A DNA stretch of 64,000 nt from positions 90,193,117 to 90,257,116 of the forward strand of contig CM066740.1 in NCBI GenBank assembly GCA_033961575.1, given 5' to 3'. The notes under the pieces are model-generated. The model had not been told where the DNA came from and made no database searches. It saw only the letters and a list, made by a program, of their open reading frames with translations. Position numbers and translations under genes: made by a program. How positions within the stretch are numbered: the stretch's first letter is position 1; each line of letters starts with the position of its first letter. This document shows, in pieces, positions 61,284 through 64,000 of this stretch. Source of the DNA: Aselliscus stoliczkanus (taxonomy: Eukaryota; Chordata; Mammalia; Chiroptera; Hipposideridae).

Positions 61284-64000
61284 CTACCATACCTACCCAA
61301 CCTGGTCACATGAGTTAATAAAAGTAATCTTTTTCAAGATATGAGTCATGGTGAGAATTGAAGTTACTTAACTTTCACCAAAAGTGATTTCGAGTTACTC
61401 AATCTTCTTGAAACTTCCCTTCCCAGCTCTCTGACCTTCTATTGGGTTGTTGGAAAAGTCATGATGTATTTTTCATTGCAACATGCATCATGATTTTTCC
61501 AACAACCCAACAGATTATTGTCCACACGTTACTCTGCTGTCCTCCACTCCTGCTCCTACGGAAGTGAGTCCACTGAAGATTACCAACAACCTCCCTGTCC
61601 AGTGAGACACCTCCCAAGTTCATCCCATTTTACAACCTACCTCTAAAGAGCACTGTTTGTAAGACCTTGCACCTCTCCATGTCGCCATCTCTTGCTGCTT
61701 TTTTCACTTCCTCCTAACCCTTGAAAAGGAACATATAACTGCACACTTAATATAAACCAAAGGAGGTAAGCATGTACCTCATTACATTTAATTTTAGAAG
61801 TTCTTCAAGATTCTGTACTCTACTCGCAGTGCTGTAGTGCTCTTAGGAAATCTCACCCCACCCACAACTTCAATTAGTGTCACACACAGAGGATTCCTCA
61901 ACTCAAGTCTGCAGCCTTGAGCAATGTACACGCCCCATTTCTAACAAACTATAAATTCCTTGTACCTCCACTACCCTCGACAGCACACACACACGGTCTT
62001 CTTCATTGCATGTTTCCAGTTTCCAGTGGGACTGGCTGTGCTCTCGCCAAGCCTGGCTTAACCAGAGTCTACTTTATTTCTCCTTTCTCTGCATACCTTA
62101 CACATCCTTTCAGCAGCACAATCCTACTCATTCTAACATCACTGTCTCTCCTATCCATTTCTTCCTTTCAATCAGCATTGCAGACACTTCCATGGAACCC
62201 AAATTTTCATTTATTCCCAGCCATACTAAACTCATTAGCACACTCTTTTCATCTCAAATTCATTTCCAGTATTCACATCAGAGCTGCACTGCCAAAACAT
62301 GCAGCTCGTCACGCCACTGTCGTGCGTGGTTCAACGGCTGGAGAAGCAAGGCCAATTGCCACTGCCCAGTGTCCTGCGGCTAAACGCCATCTCACCCAAA
62401 GCACAGCCTCGGTTCTGCTGCCTCACCACCGCCCCATCCTTCTCCTTCTGTACAGCTGTCGCCCTTAAATGTCCATGTGTCACCTTGTATGTGACCTGGT
62501 CACCCTTCACGCTTCACTTGGAAATATCCTTCTTTCAAATCTGAGTGCTGAAGCCTTAGTGGTTCTTACGGCTCTTCTCGGATCATGCTCCACTATAATA
62601 CAAATTAGCGCTGGACCTGAATGCCTGCAATACTAGGATTATAACATCGGCCTGTGGGCAGGCAGCCGTCCTCAGATTACACACAAACACCCAGCAAAAC
62701 AAAACAGAAAGCCATCTCCTCAAAACCTTTTAAATGAAACTGCACAGTGGAATGATATAAATAATGACTATAAAACCCTTGCTAAAGGAATACATCCTTA
62801 ACTCATCTGATTTCTAAAATACATACTTTCAGTTTCAGAAAACATGGAGCTAGATCGTTTTTCTTACATTGAGAAGAGAAATACTGAAGAGTTCTGAATC
62901 ATTGAGGTGGCATTTGGGAACAATTAAGGCAAGCCCATATGATAAGTGTCTTATCCAAACATGTAACTATCACATGTGCAGTCCAGCAAAAATGAAGGTA
63001 CAGTTATTTATGGTTAGAGGTCAAAGTGGCAGAGAATAAAATATTTTATTTATGTGTTATAAAATTTTTCATGCATACACAAAATTAGTAGAGACAACAC
63101 TGAATTATTTGCACATTTCAGCTCTTATAAAAAAGTGTAAGGTTTTATAAATACCATTAAATTATTCAGTTCCATATACAACCAGGAAGCAGTGGCAACG
63201 GATACAGAGAAATGACCCTATGCTCCAATTATCCAAAACACCCAGCACCAAACTCCTTCTTAAAGGAGATTTCCTCACCTGTAAACTCTCTATCGACTCC
63301 CAGCTCTCCAGAAAGAGGGAGAAATTAAATCCTTCAACTTATTTTATCTACAGCTAGTTATAAGGAGGTAGAAGGAAAGTGAGCCACCAAAGCAGGCCAA
63401 GTGCCACGAAGTCAGGGCTTCCTAGCTGATTCCCTGTGTGTGCAGGGAGCACGCATGCTGTGGTGGCAGGGCACCCAGTGATGGAGAGGGCATGACCAAG
63501 CCTCCAACGAGCTCTCCATCTTTAGGTTATTGGAGAGACATAACAATCCAAACAGGGATGTATATTTGCACCACATGCTACCAACAAAAGGCAGGGGGTG
63601 ATGTGCTAACCACTGAGGAAATGACAGTGAAACGCAGACAAGGTGGGTGAGTGCAGGCAGCAGGTGTGGGGATGTCTCCAGCACGGGTGCAGGGAGGGCG
63701 GAGTGACGGTGAGCGGGCCGGGCCTGCGGACGGGAAGACGGCGGGCTCCCGAGCGCTCTCCCGACTCCAACCAGGTGAGCCAAGGCAGGCAGGTCCGCAA
63801 GCCGGGTTTCCAGAGACTTCCGGGGAGATGAGCATGTGACTGAGGCCAATTCAGAGGTCAGTGCTTTTCCATCCTCGCAAAGGGGGGTTCTGCCCTATCG
63901 GTCTGTACATGTTGTCGCTAAACGACGGGCTGAATCTGCCTTAGTGAATGAACATGCAAACACACCCCCGAGCCCCACTTACAAAACGCTTCGAGGGGCG
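17360..64000 (-). CDS. KMT2C: KMT2C (MLL3), C-terminal two-thirds, about 30 exons
   Basis: KMT2C is the catalytic subunit of the MLL3 COMPASS complex. It puts mono-methyl marks on histone H3 lysine 4 at enhancers and works with WDR5, RBBP5, ASH2L, DPY30, UTX, PTIP, PA1 and NCOA6 in the nucleus (established knowledge). On the minus strand I placed 29 complete exons whose phases join without stops or frameshifts (10,151 coding bases, about 3,383 codons including the stop), plus a probable partial exon at the edge. Order of parts: HMG-box region, basic and glutamine-rich coils, DPYxxPPxTPRP repeats, acidic LXXLL-bearing region, second proline/glutamine-rich region, CxxC/FCxxNC segment, extended PHD finger, FYRN/FYRC, Win motif, SET and post-SET. 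The N-terminal PHD clusters lie right of the window. Exons are much richer in GC than their introns. Every signature expected for an active enzyme is present. Confidence 0.96.
17453..18913 (-). other. KMT2C intron before the last exon
   Basis: The intron is GC-rich near 17470-17700. No repeat family or extra exon was recognised. Confidence 0.6.
18914..19022 (-). CDS. KMT2C: KMT2C exon -2: SET core
   Basis: The exon encodes YINHSCAPNCVAEVV and onward to RIQKGEE, followed by GTAAG. NHSCAPNC is the SET motif that forms the cofactor and substrate pocket with the YDY of the last exon. 109 bases; it enters with one base of a split Arg codon and ends complete. Confidence 0.97.
19249..19322 (-). CDS. 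KMT2C: KMT2C exon -3: SET middle
   Basis: The exon of 74 bases encodes NRGVYMFRMDNDHVID and onward to GGPA plus a split Arg codon. It is flanked by CTTTCAG and GTGAGG. A copy of its acceptor lies 20 nt upstream (see findings). Confidence 0.96.
19323..19904 (-). other. KMT2C intron with LINE-1 3' remnant
   Basis: A piece at about 19560-19740 (+ direction) reads like a LINE-1 3' end: GGTACACCTGAAACCTATGC, then CAATAAACCTTAATT and a short poly(A). A 14-bp direct repeat at 19316-19329 and 19336-19349 touches the exon border. Confidence 0.6.
19905..20021 (-). CDS. KMT2C: KMT2C exon -4: SET start
   Basis: The exon encodes 39 residues from GLGLYAARDIEKHTMVIEYI to KLYESQ. GLGLYAA is the glycine-rich S-adenosylmethionine site at the beginning of the SET fold. 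The acceptor is TTTTTGCAG and the donor GTGAGT. Both phases are 0. Confidence 0.97.
20058..20097. repeat. (TG)n / (CA)n microsatellite
   Basis: About 20 units of TG on +, that is CA on the KMT2C transcript. It starts about 36 nt upstream of the acceptor of the SET-start exon. A less regular GAGTGTGAGTG leads into it. Confidence 0.95.
20378..20506 (+). mobile_element. tRNA-derived SINE, Rhin-1-like (copy 3)
   Basis: The head is GGGCCGGCCGAGGGGCGCGG, the body has GGTTCGGGTCC, and a long A-rich tail follows. Flanks share CGCTGAGG (20372-20379 and 20507-20514), a short target-site duplication. Confidence 0.92.
21548..21658 (+). mobile_element. tRNA-derived SINE, Rhin-1-like (copy 4)
   Basis: Head, A-box-like and B-box-like parts and tail are intact. 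ATTACAACTTTT is repeated at 21536-21547 and 21659-21670 as target-site duplication. Confidence 0.92.
23708..23876 (-). CDS. KMT2C: KMT2C exon -5: region before SET
   Basis: The exon encodes PHTLNSTSTSKSFQ, GELNAPYSKQFVHSKSSQY and MKTEWKSNVYLARSRIQ, the linker and helix that lead into SET. The SRIQ border joins GLGLYAA of the next exon. 169 bases, ends in phase 0. Confidence 0.96.
24132..24262 (-). CDS. KMT2C: KMT2C exon -6: WDR5-binding Win motif
   Basis: The exon encodes LPGVEACENYTFRYGRNPLM and then NPTGCARAEPKMSAHVKR. GCARAEP is the Win motif, whose arginine enters the WDR5 pocket and holds the COMPASS core together (known of the family). The donor is GTTTGT. Confidence 0.95.
24263..25410 (-). 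other. KMT2C intron, AT-rich
   Basis: AT-rich in 24600-24960. No recognised repeat or exon. Confidence 0.55.
25411..25547 (-). CDS. KMT2C: KMT2C exon -7: after FYRC
   Basis: The exon encodes (G)VWDKILEPVASVRKKSEML and LKGEDLFGLTVSAVARIAES. It is the helical segment following FYRC. 137 bases, enters with two bases of a Gly codon. The acceptor is TGTGTAG. Confidence 0.95.
25548..26465 (-). other. KMT2C intron with poly(A) run
   Basis: An A run of about 20 lies at 26008-26029. No other feature was recognised. Confidence 0.55.
26466..27585 (-). CDS. KMT2C: KMT2C exon -8: extended PHD finger, FYRN and FYRC
   Basis: One exon of 1,120 bases encodes about 373 residues. After a proline-rich start (EPIPSLPQSPVK) comes a basic part (KKWRGMKWKKWSIHIV). 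The extended PHD finger runs from CCFCHEEGDG through HLNCALWS, CVFCHKMGATSGC, YHFTCAIKAQCMF to CPMHKPK, with all Cys/His ligands present. FYRN begins at FAVFRRVYVQRDEV and continues to RVGSLIFHAIGQLLPQQM; FYRC begins at FHSPKALFPVGYEASRLYWS. FYRN/FYRC fold together and aid complex assembly. An open frame on the + strand across the exon is a shadow. Confidence 0.97.
27586..29526 (-). other. KMT2C intron with LINE-1 end
   Basis: The intron contains the LINE-1 3' piece annotated at 28485-29095. The rest is plain. Confidence 0.6.
28485..29095 (+). mobile_element. LINE-1 3' end fragment, antisense to KMT2C
   Basis: CAACAGACACATGAAAAGA, ATTGCTCAGCCATAAAAAAG, ACATGGATGGACCTAGAAAG and GATCTCACTTATATGTGG are standard late LINE-1 text, followed by its 3' UTR. 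It is 5'-truncated and internally shortened. It lies opposite to KMT2C transcription, the usual tolerated orientation in introns. Confidence 0.85.
29527..29634 (-). CDS. KMT2C: KMT2C exon -9: FCSNNC segment
   Basis: The exon encodes 36 residues, DFRESANRMEKDIVFCSNNC and FILYSSTAQAKHSENK. The FCxxNC pair follows a CCHC pair in the preceding exon and may bind one zinc with it (inference). Both phases are 0. Confidence 0.95.
29875..30014 (-). CDS. KMT2C: KMT2C exon -10: WCCHCKVV segment
   Basis: The exon encodes (G)LSGYTDAGHAGGAGAALR, then TRWCCHCKVVILGSGVRKS and ELACLSK. The CCHC-containing part is strongly conserved; the stretch before it is unusually rich in Ala and Gly. 140 bases; enters with two bases of a Gly codon split with the exon before. 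Confidence 0.92.
30015..31019 (-). other. KMT2C intron, G-rich middle
   Basis: G-rich sequence at 30430-30610, no recognised repeat or exon. Confidence 0.5.
31020..31269 (-). CDS. KMT2C: KMT2C exon -11
   Basis: The exon encodes NISSVVAAFSDLLHVRIPNS, the phrase HRINPALEYRQHFFLRGPPP and ends PPNIPFPPTSNG with the last Gly codon split. FSDLLHVRIP is strongly conserved. The donor is GTGAGC; the acceptor GTGTTTCAG. Confidence 0.96.
31270..32232 (-). other. KMT2C intron with SINE
   Basis: Holds the SINE at 31803-31916; the rest is plain. Confidence 0.6.
31803..31916 (-). mobile_element. tRNA-derived SINE, Rhin-1-like (copy 5)
   Basis: The element lies in reverse: poly(T), GAGGGCAGTGTCACTGGCC, GGACCGAACCGG and CCACTCGGCCGGCCC. 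AAGCTCGTAT is found on both sides (near 31787 and 31919), the likely target-site duplication. Confidence 0.9.
32233..32369 (-). CDS. KMT2C: KMT2C exon -12
   Basis: The exon encodes (G)SESRRNDIKTEPGTLFF, TPPFGSSPNGPRSGLISV and AITLHPTAAE. IKTEP fits a SUMO-type psiKxE motif (visible; use not shown). 137 bases, ends in phase 0. Confidence 0.95.
32429..32655. repeat. Minisatellite, nine 25-bp units, inside a KMT2C intron
   Basis: Units start with GAAGGGACCG (the last two GAAGGGGCCG) at 32431, 32456, 32481, 32506, 32531, 32556, 32581, 32606 and 32631, exactly 25 bp apart. The core is G-rich and C-rich with few differences, so copying was recent. The array ends about 27 nt from the donor of the exon at 32682-32860. 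The intron (32370-32681) contains little else. Confidence 0.96.
32682..32860 (-). CDS. KMT2C: KMT2C exon -13
   Basis: The exon encodes MQDHGGDRDTPDSFVPSSSP, then ESVVAVEVSRYPDLSLVKEE and PVPSPIIPILPSTVGTG. It has Ser/Pro sites and is acidic; VKEEP again resembles a SUMO-type motif. The donor GTGGGG is weak for its +4/+5 bases and sits beside the minisatellite. Confidence 0.95.
32861..34229 (-). other. KMT2C intron with SINE
   Basis: Holds the SINE at 34060-34169 and an ATT run near 33893. Otherwise plain. Confidence 0.6.
34060..34169 (-). mobile_element. tRNA-derived SINE, Rhin-1-like (copy 6)
   Basis: Reverse copy with poly(T), GAGGGCAGTGTCACTGGCC, GGACCCGAACCGG and CACTCGGCCGGCCC. It lies about 60 nt from the donor of the exon at 34230. 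Confidence 0.9.
34230..34377 (-). CDS. KMT2C: KMT2C exon -14
   Basis: The exon encodes (V)TKSLGPKPFPLPFRPQDD, LLARAIAQGPKTVDVPASL and PTPPHNNQEEL. 148 bases with both borders split codons. The acceptor is GCTTTCCAG. Confidence 0.95.
34521..34662 (-). CDS. KMT2C: KMT2C exon -15, proline-rich, tandem acceptor
   Basis: The exon encodes QNNLSNPPTPPASLPPTPPP, then LACQKMANGFATTEEL and VLVSHE. The border reads CTGCAGCAG: two acceptors three bases apart could include or omit the first Gln. Confidence 0.94.
34663..36011 (-). other. KMT2C intron with an unexplained + strand open frame
   Basis: Contains an unassigned 94-codon open frame on + (35254-35538). No known repeat was recognised. Confidence 0.5.
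36012..36176 (-). CDS. KMT2C: KMT2C exon -16
   Basis: The exon encodes 55 residues: QLSLLPLMEPIIGVNFAHFL, PYGSGQFNSGNRLLGAFGS and DGVSDYYSQLIHK. Phases 0 on both sides. Acceptor TTTTTTAATAG. Confidence 0.95.
36177..36842 (-). other. KMT2C intron, plain
   Basis: GC-rich in the middle (36350-36600). No feature recognised. Confidence 0.5.
36843..37052 (-). CDS. KMT2C: KMT2C exon -17, basic nuclear segment
   Basis: The exon encodes 70 residues: QTLGAQMQGAFGCGNSQLPK, then a basic run with KKPRSKRTQR and RSKKRRKDEEEK, which looks like a bipartite nuclear localisation signal, and YSASDTFTHLKQ. Phases 0. Confidence 0.95.
37053..38443 (-). other. KMT2C intron, plain
   Basis: No recognised repeat or exon in 1.4 kb. 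Short GC-rich patches at 37290-37420 and 37920-38100. Confidence 0.5.
38444..40099 (-). CDS. KMT2C: KMT2C exon -18: Q/P-rich region with an LXXLL box
   Basis: One exon of 1,656 bases encodes 552 residues, phase 0 on both sides. It starts with IRKQQKEHAELIEDYR, the end of a long coiled coil, then a Pro/Gln-rich stretch. A conserved block FDDNNPFSESFQERERKER leads into an Arg/Gln-rich helix (QERQRIQLMQELDRQRALQQ). Later IQLYSDIIPEEKGKKKR is followed by a Lys/Arg-rich run and by STKAPSTPHSDITAPPTP. Near the end GDSGNELLKHLLKNKKAA carries an LXXLL nuclear-receptor box (LKHLL). Between about 38600 and 39000 the protein is flooded with Pro, Ala, Gly and Glu, and GC is high. Confidence 0.96.
40100..42761 (-). 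other. KMT2C intron with SINE
   Basis: Holds the SINE at 40368-40473 and a G run of about 12 near 40170. An open stretch at 41014-41229 (-) has no usable donor and I do not call it an exon. Confidence 0.55.
40368..40473 (+). mobile_element. tRNA-derived SINE, Rhin-1-like (copy 7)
   Basis: Begins GGGCCAGCCGACTGGCGCAG (one change in the palindromic head), has GGTTCGGCTCC and the usual tail with poly(A). TTTTTCTG on both sides is a likely short target-site duplication. Confidence 0.9.
42762..42994 (-). CDS. KMT2C: KMT2C exon -19: coiled coil
   Basis: The exon encodes (N)DAQRKQYEEWLQDTQQLLQ, KFLEEQIGAHRKSKKALSA, KQRTAKKAGREFPEEDAEQ and LKHVTEQQSMVQRQLEQ. The heptad-like charged helix continues into the next exon. 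233 bases; the first Asn codon is split. Confidence 0.96.
42995..44787 (-). other. KMT2C intron, AT-rich
   Basis: AT-rich with a poly(A) run of about 21 at 44508-44528. No other feature recognised. Confidence 0.55.
44788..44851 (-). CDS. KMT2C: KMT2C exon -20, small
   Basis: A 64-base exon, DGSITHQISRPNPPNFGPGF plus V and a split Asn codon. Acceptor TTATTTTAG, donor GTAAGTA. Too short for ordinary ORF search but the phases fit on both sides. Confidence 0.93.
44852..46397 (-). other. KMT2C intron with MIR remnant and A-rich tract
   Basis: About 45545-45615 resembles the MIR core (GAAAACGGAGGTTAAAGAAC then CTTGCCCAATCTTGCACAG). 45800-45868 is an A-rich low-complexity tract with CAAA interruptions. 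Confidence 0.55.
46398..46476 (-). CDS. KMT2C: KMT2C exon -21, small
   Basis: A 79-base exon, (R)FPFMGPPVTGTQTGEAQNR and LPQAGPQ. Acceptor TTCTTTCCCAG, donor GTACCG. Phases fit the neighbours. GC-rich and more diverged after GTQ than the surrounding exons. Confidence 0.9.
46477..48966 (-). other. KMT2C intron, plain
   Basis: GC-rich at 46550-46770, then AT-rich. No repeat or exon recognised in 2.5 kb. Confidence 0.5.
48967..49078 (-). CDS. KMT2C: KMT2C exon -22
   Basis: A 112-base exon, (D)FDAITDPIMKAKMVALKG, INKVMAQNNMGMPPMVMN and a split Arg codon. Very conserved helix. Acceptor CTTCTTTAG, donor GTAGGT. Confidence 0.96.
49658..49756 (-). mobile_element. tRNA-derived SINE, Rhin-1-like (copy 8), perfect 17-bp duplication
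   Basis: Reverse copy with a short T tail. TCTGATTGCTAATTCTT occurs without any mismatch at 49641-49657 and 49757-49773. The perfect flanks suggest a recent insertion. Confidence 0.94.
50075..50219 (-). mobile_element. Second SINE family, VES-like, tRNA-derived
   Basis: On the minus strand it begins GGGCCGGCCGAGTGGCTCAG, has TGCTGGTTGGATTCCCGGCC as B-box part, and ends GGCAGCATGGCTCAGC with A/T-rich tail. Body and tail differ from the Rhin-1-like copies although the first 16 bases are the same. CTAAAACT(C)TTATT flanks both sides (50061-50074 and 50219-50230). Confidence 0.75.
50369..52191 (-). CDS. KMT2C: KMT2C exon -23: acidic region with LXXLL motifs
   Basis: One exon of 1,823 bases, about 607 residues. 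It starts (R)FAFAGGSHGALPGQERYLV. Pro/Gln-rich text is followed by an acidic block (VKELDVKDLEGVEVKDLDDE) and DPNLDDLLRSGEFDIIAYTD. Later come VLSSLLANEK and NVTVVSRVNHAFPQGVQVN; the end, RERPLLLEEQPLLLQDLLDQ, runs into a Gln-rich helix and RSEPFFPNI. LDDLL, LSSLL and LQDLL fit LXXLL. Both borders split codons and match the neighbours. Confidence 0.96.
52192..53459 (-). other. KMT2C intron, plain
   Basis: AT-rich, no repeat family or exon recognised. Confidence 0.5.
53460..53755 (-). CDS. KMT2C: KMT2C exon -24
   Basis: The exon encodes RQKLREIILHQQQQKKMAGR, a Gln-rich helix, then RPPPPYPGGLRSPVVPPLGP and GMRPHGF with a split Arg codon. 296 bases. Acceptor TTTCCATCAG, donor GTAATG. Confidence 0.95.
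53756..54190 (-). other. KMT2C short intron
   Basis: AT-rich, nothing recognised. Confidence 0.5.
54191..56047 (-). CDS. KMT2C: KMT2C exon -25: DPYxxPPxTPRP repeat region
   Basis: One exon of 1,857 bases, 619 residues, phase 0 on both sides. It begins QMRQKSKQQAKIEATQKLEQ with a Gln run. About a dozen related short units follow, such as DPYAKMVGTPRP, DPYAKPPDTPRP, DPYERPALTPRP, DPYSQPPGTPRP, DPYGQQPPTPRP and DPYDQPPMTPRP. The end is NTVNMTPAETEKLRQ. Such Tyr/Pro/Thr-rich repeats are a feature of mammalian KMT2C; the region is likely disordered. TPRP sites could be phosphorylated by proline-directed kinases (inference). Confidence 0.96.
56048..56377 (-). other. KMT2C short intron
   Basis: 330 bases, nothing recognised. 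Confidence 0.5.
56378..56557 (-). CDS. KMT2C: KMT2C exon -26: end of HMG-box region
   Basis: The exon encodes 60 residues: QKARDNRAALRINKVQMSHD, AGRRQQQDSSDPGSRADSEL and FKDPLKQRESEHEQEWKFRQ. The basic start completes the HMG box; the charged rest begins a helix. Phases 0. Confidence 0.96.
56558..57956 (-). other. KMT2C intron with SINE
   Basis: Holds the SINE at 57060-57180; the rest is AT-rich. Confidence 0.6.
57060..57180 (-). mobile_element. tRNA-derived SINE, Rhin-1-like (copy 9)
   Basis: Reverse copy: T-rich start with TTTG units, CAGGGCAGTGTCACTGGCC, GGACCGAACCGG and CCACTCGGCCGGCCC. Confidence 0.9.
57957..58030 (-). CDS. KMT2C: KMT2C exon -27: HMG-box core
   Basis: The 74-base exon encodes (D)WSTRVKQIAKLWRKASSQE and RAPYV. 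LWRKASSQERAPY matches the HMG-box signature (W, KxxS, RxPY). Acceptor GTTGCAG, donor GTATTT. Confidence 0.95.
58031..59148 (-). other. KMT2C intron, plain, with C-run near donor
   Basis: AT-rich, no repeat family recognised. A run of 15 G on + (59114-59128; C on the transcript) lies about 20 nt inside the donor. Confidence 0.55.
59149..59363 (-). CDS. KMT2C: KMT2C exon -28: start of HMG-box region
   Basis: The exon encodes DKNPAFNPMASDPHGPWTSS, then NAQRSALKWEKEEALGEMAT and VLYTNMNFPSLKEEFP, the first part of the HMG-box segment. 215 bases with split codons at both ends that fit. Confidence 0.96.
59592..59724 (-). CDS. KMT2C: KMT2C exon -29
   Basis: The exon encodes VFSRMPLINGLIGPSPHLPH, then LPPGSGLGTLSAMAQSPYPE and A with a split Arg codon. 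133 bases. Acceptor CTTCTTTTAAG, donor GTACTT. Confidence 0.95.
61085..61200 (+). repeat. MIR remnant
   Basis: CATGTATTAACTCTTTGATC followed by CTCACAACAACCCTAGGAAA is the well-known MIR core phrase. Old, diverged copy; limits approximate. Confidence 0.75.
61251..61279. repeat. (CT)n microsatellite
   Basis: About 14 uninterrupted CT units directly after a MIR remnant. Confidence 0.95.
61442..61510. mobile_element. Mariner-like palindromic MITE, 69 bp
   Basis: The ends TTGGGTTGTTGGAAAAGTC and, in reverse complement, TTGGGTTGTTGGAAAAATC match over 25 bp with one difference. Only about 19 bp lie between the arms. The left flank is TA, the right CA, in agreement with a TA target site with one change. 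The layout resembles MADE1-type elements derived from mariner. No transposase is encoded. Confidence 0.8.
63983..64000 (-). CDS. KMT2C: Probable KMT2C exon -30, only its last 18 bases
   Basis: A perfect donor GTAAGT stands on the minus strand at 63977-63982. Reading the 18 bases before it in the only phase that joins the next exon gives PLEAF plus the T of a split Tyr codon that fits AT at the start of the exon at 59592-59724. This is suggestive; the rest lies outside the window. Confidence 0.45.

Larger units (their letters stand above)
59725..63982 (-). other. KMT2C large intron
   Basis: Holds a MIR remnant (about 61085-61200), a CT repeat (61251-61279) and a mariner-like palindrome (61442-61510). 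About 60500-60900 also has MIR-like words. GC rises after 63400. No complete exon was recognised. Confidence 0.55.

Overview
The window is mammalian nuclear DNA. It has short, conserved exons with GT/AG borders, large introns, LINE-1 fragments, old MIR copies and many tRNA-derived SINEs. Nine SINEs share a head starting GGGCCGGCCGAGTGGC and a tail ending GGGCCAGTGACACTGCCCTC plus poly(A). I read these as the Rhin-1 type of horseshoe-bat relatives. A tenth, different SINE at 50075-50219 resembles bat VES elements. My best guess is a bat of the Rhinolophus/Hipposideros group; that is an inference from repeat style, not from a database match.

Two known genes lie tail to tail. At the left edge (321 to about 1305, + strand) are the last two coding exons and the 3' UTR of GALNT11, a Golgi polypeptide GalNAc-transferase; the exons encode the end of its ricin-type lectin domain. 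From about 15550 to the right edge (- strand) lies the 3' two-thirds of KMT2C (MLL3), a histone H3K4 mono-methyltransferase of enhancers. I placed 29 complete coding exons plus a probable partial one at the right edge. Their phases join without a break over about 3,380 codons, from before the HMG box through the proline-rich and glutamine-rich region, LXXLL motifs, extended PHD finger, FYRN/FYRC, WDR5-binding (Win) motif, SET and post-SET to the stop codon at 17360-17362. The 3' UTR runs to a poly(A) signal at 15569-15574.

The 14 kb between the genes holds broken LINE-1 copies (about 1.74-5.64 kb and 13.75-15.06 kb), a GC-rich block without a recognisable gene (5.65-12.9 kb), and an 850-bp minisatellite of 14- to 16-bp units (9602-10449). 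KMT2C introns carry a 25-bp minisatellite next to a splice donor (32429-32655), a CA repeat next to the acceptor of a SET exon (20058-20097), further SINEs, one LINE-1 end, and a 69-bp mariner-like palindrome (61442-61510).

No new multi-gene system is visible. The points most worth a second look are a 14-bp duplication that recreates the splice acceptor of a SET-domain exon 20 nt upstream (19316-19349), the two minisatellites and the strong GC enrichment of the KMT2C exons and intergenic block (which may point to a high-recombination or subtelomeric location), the mariner-like palindrome, and the VES-like SINE.
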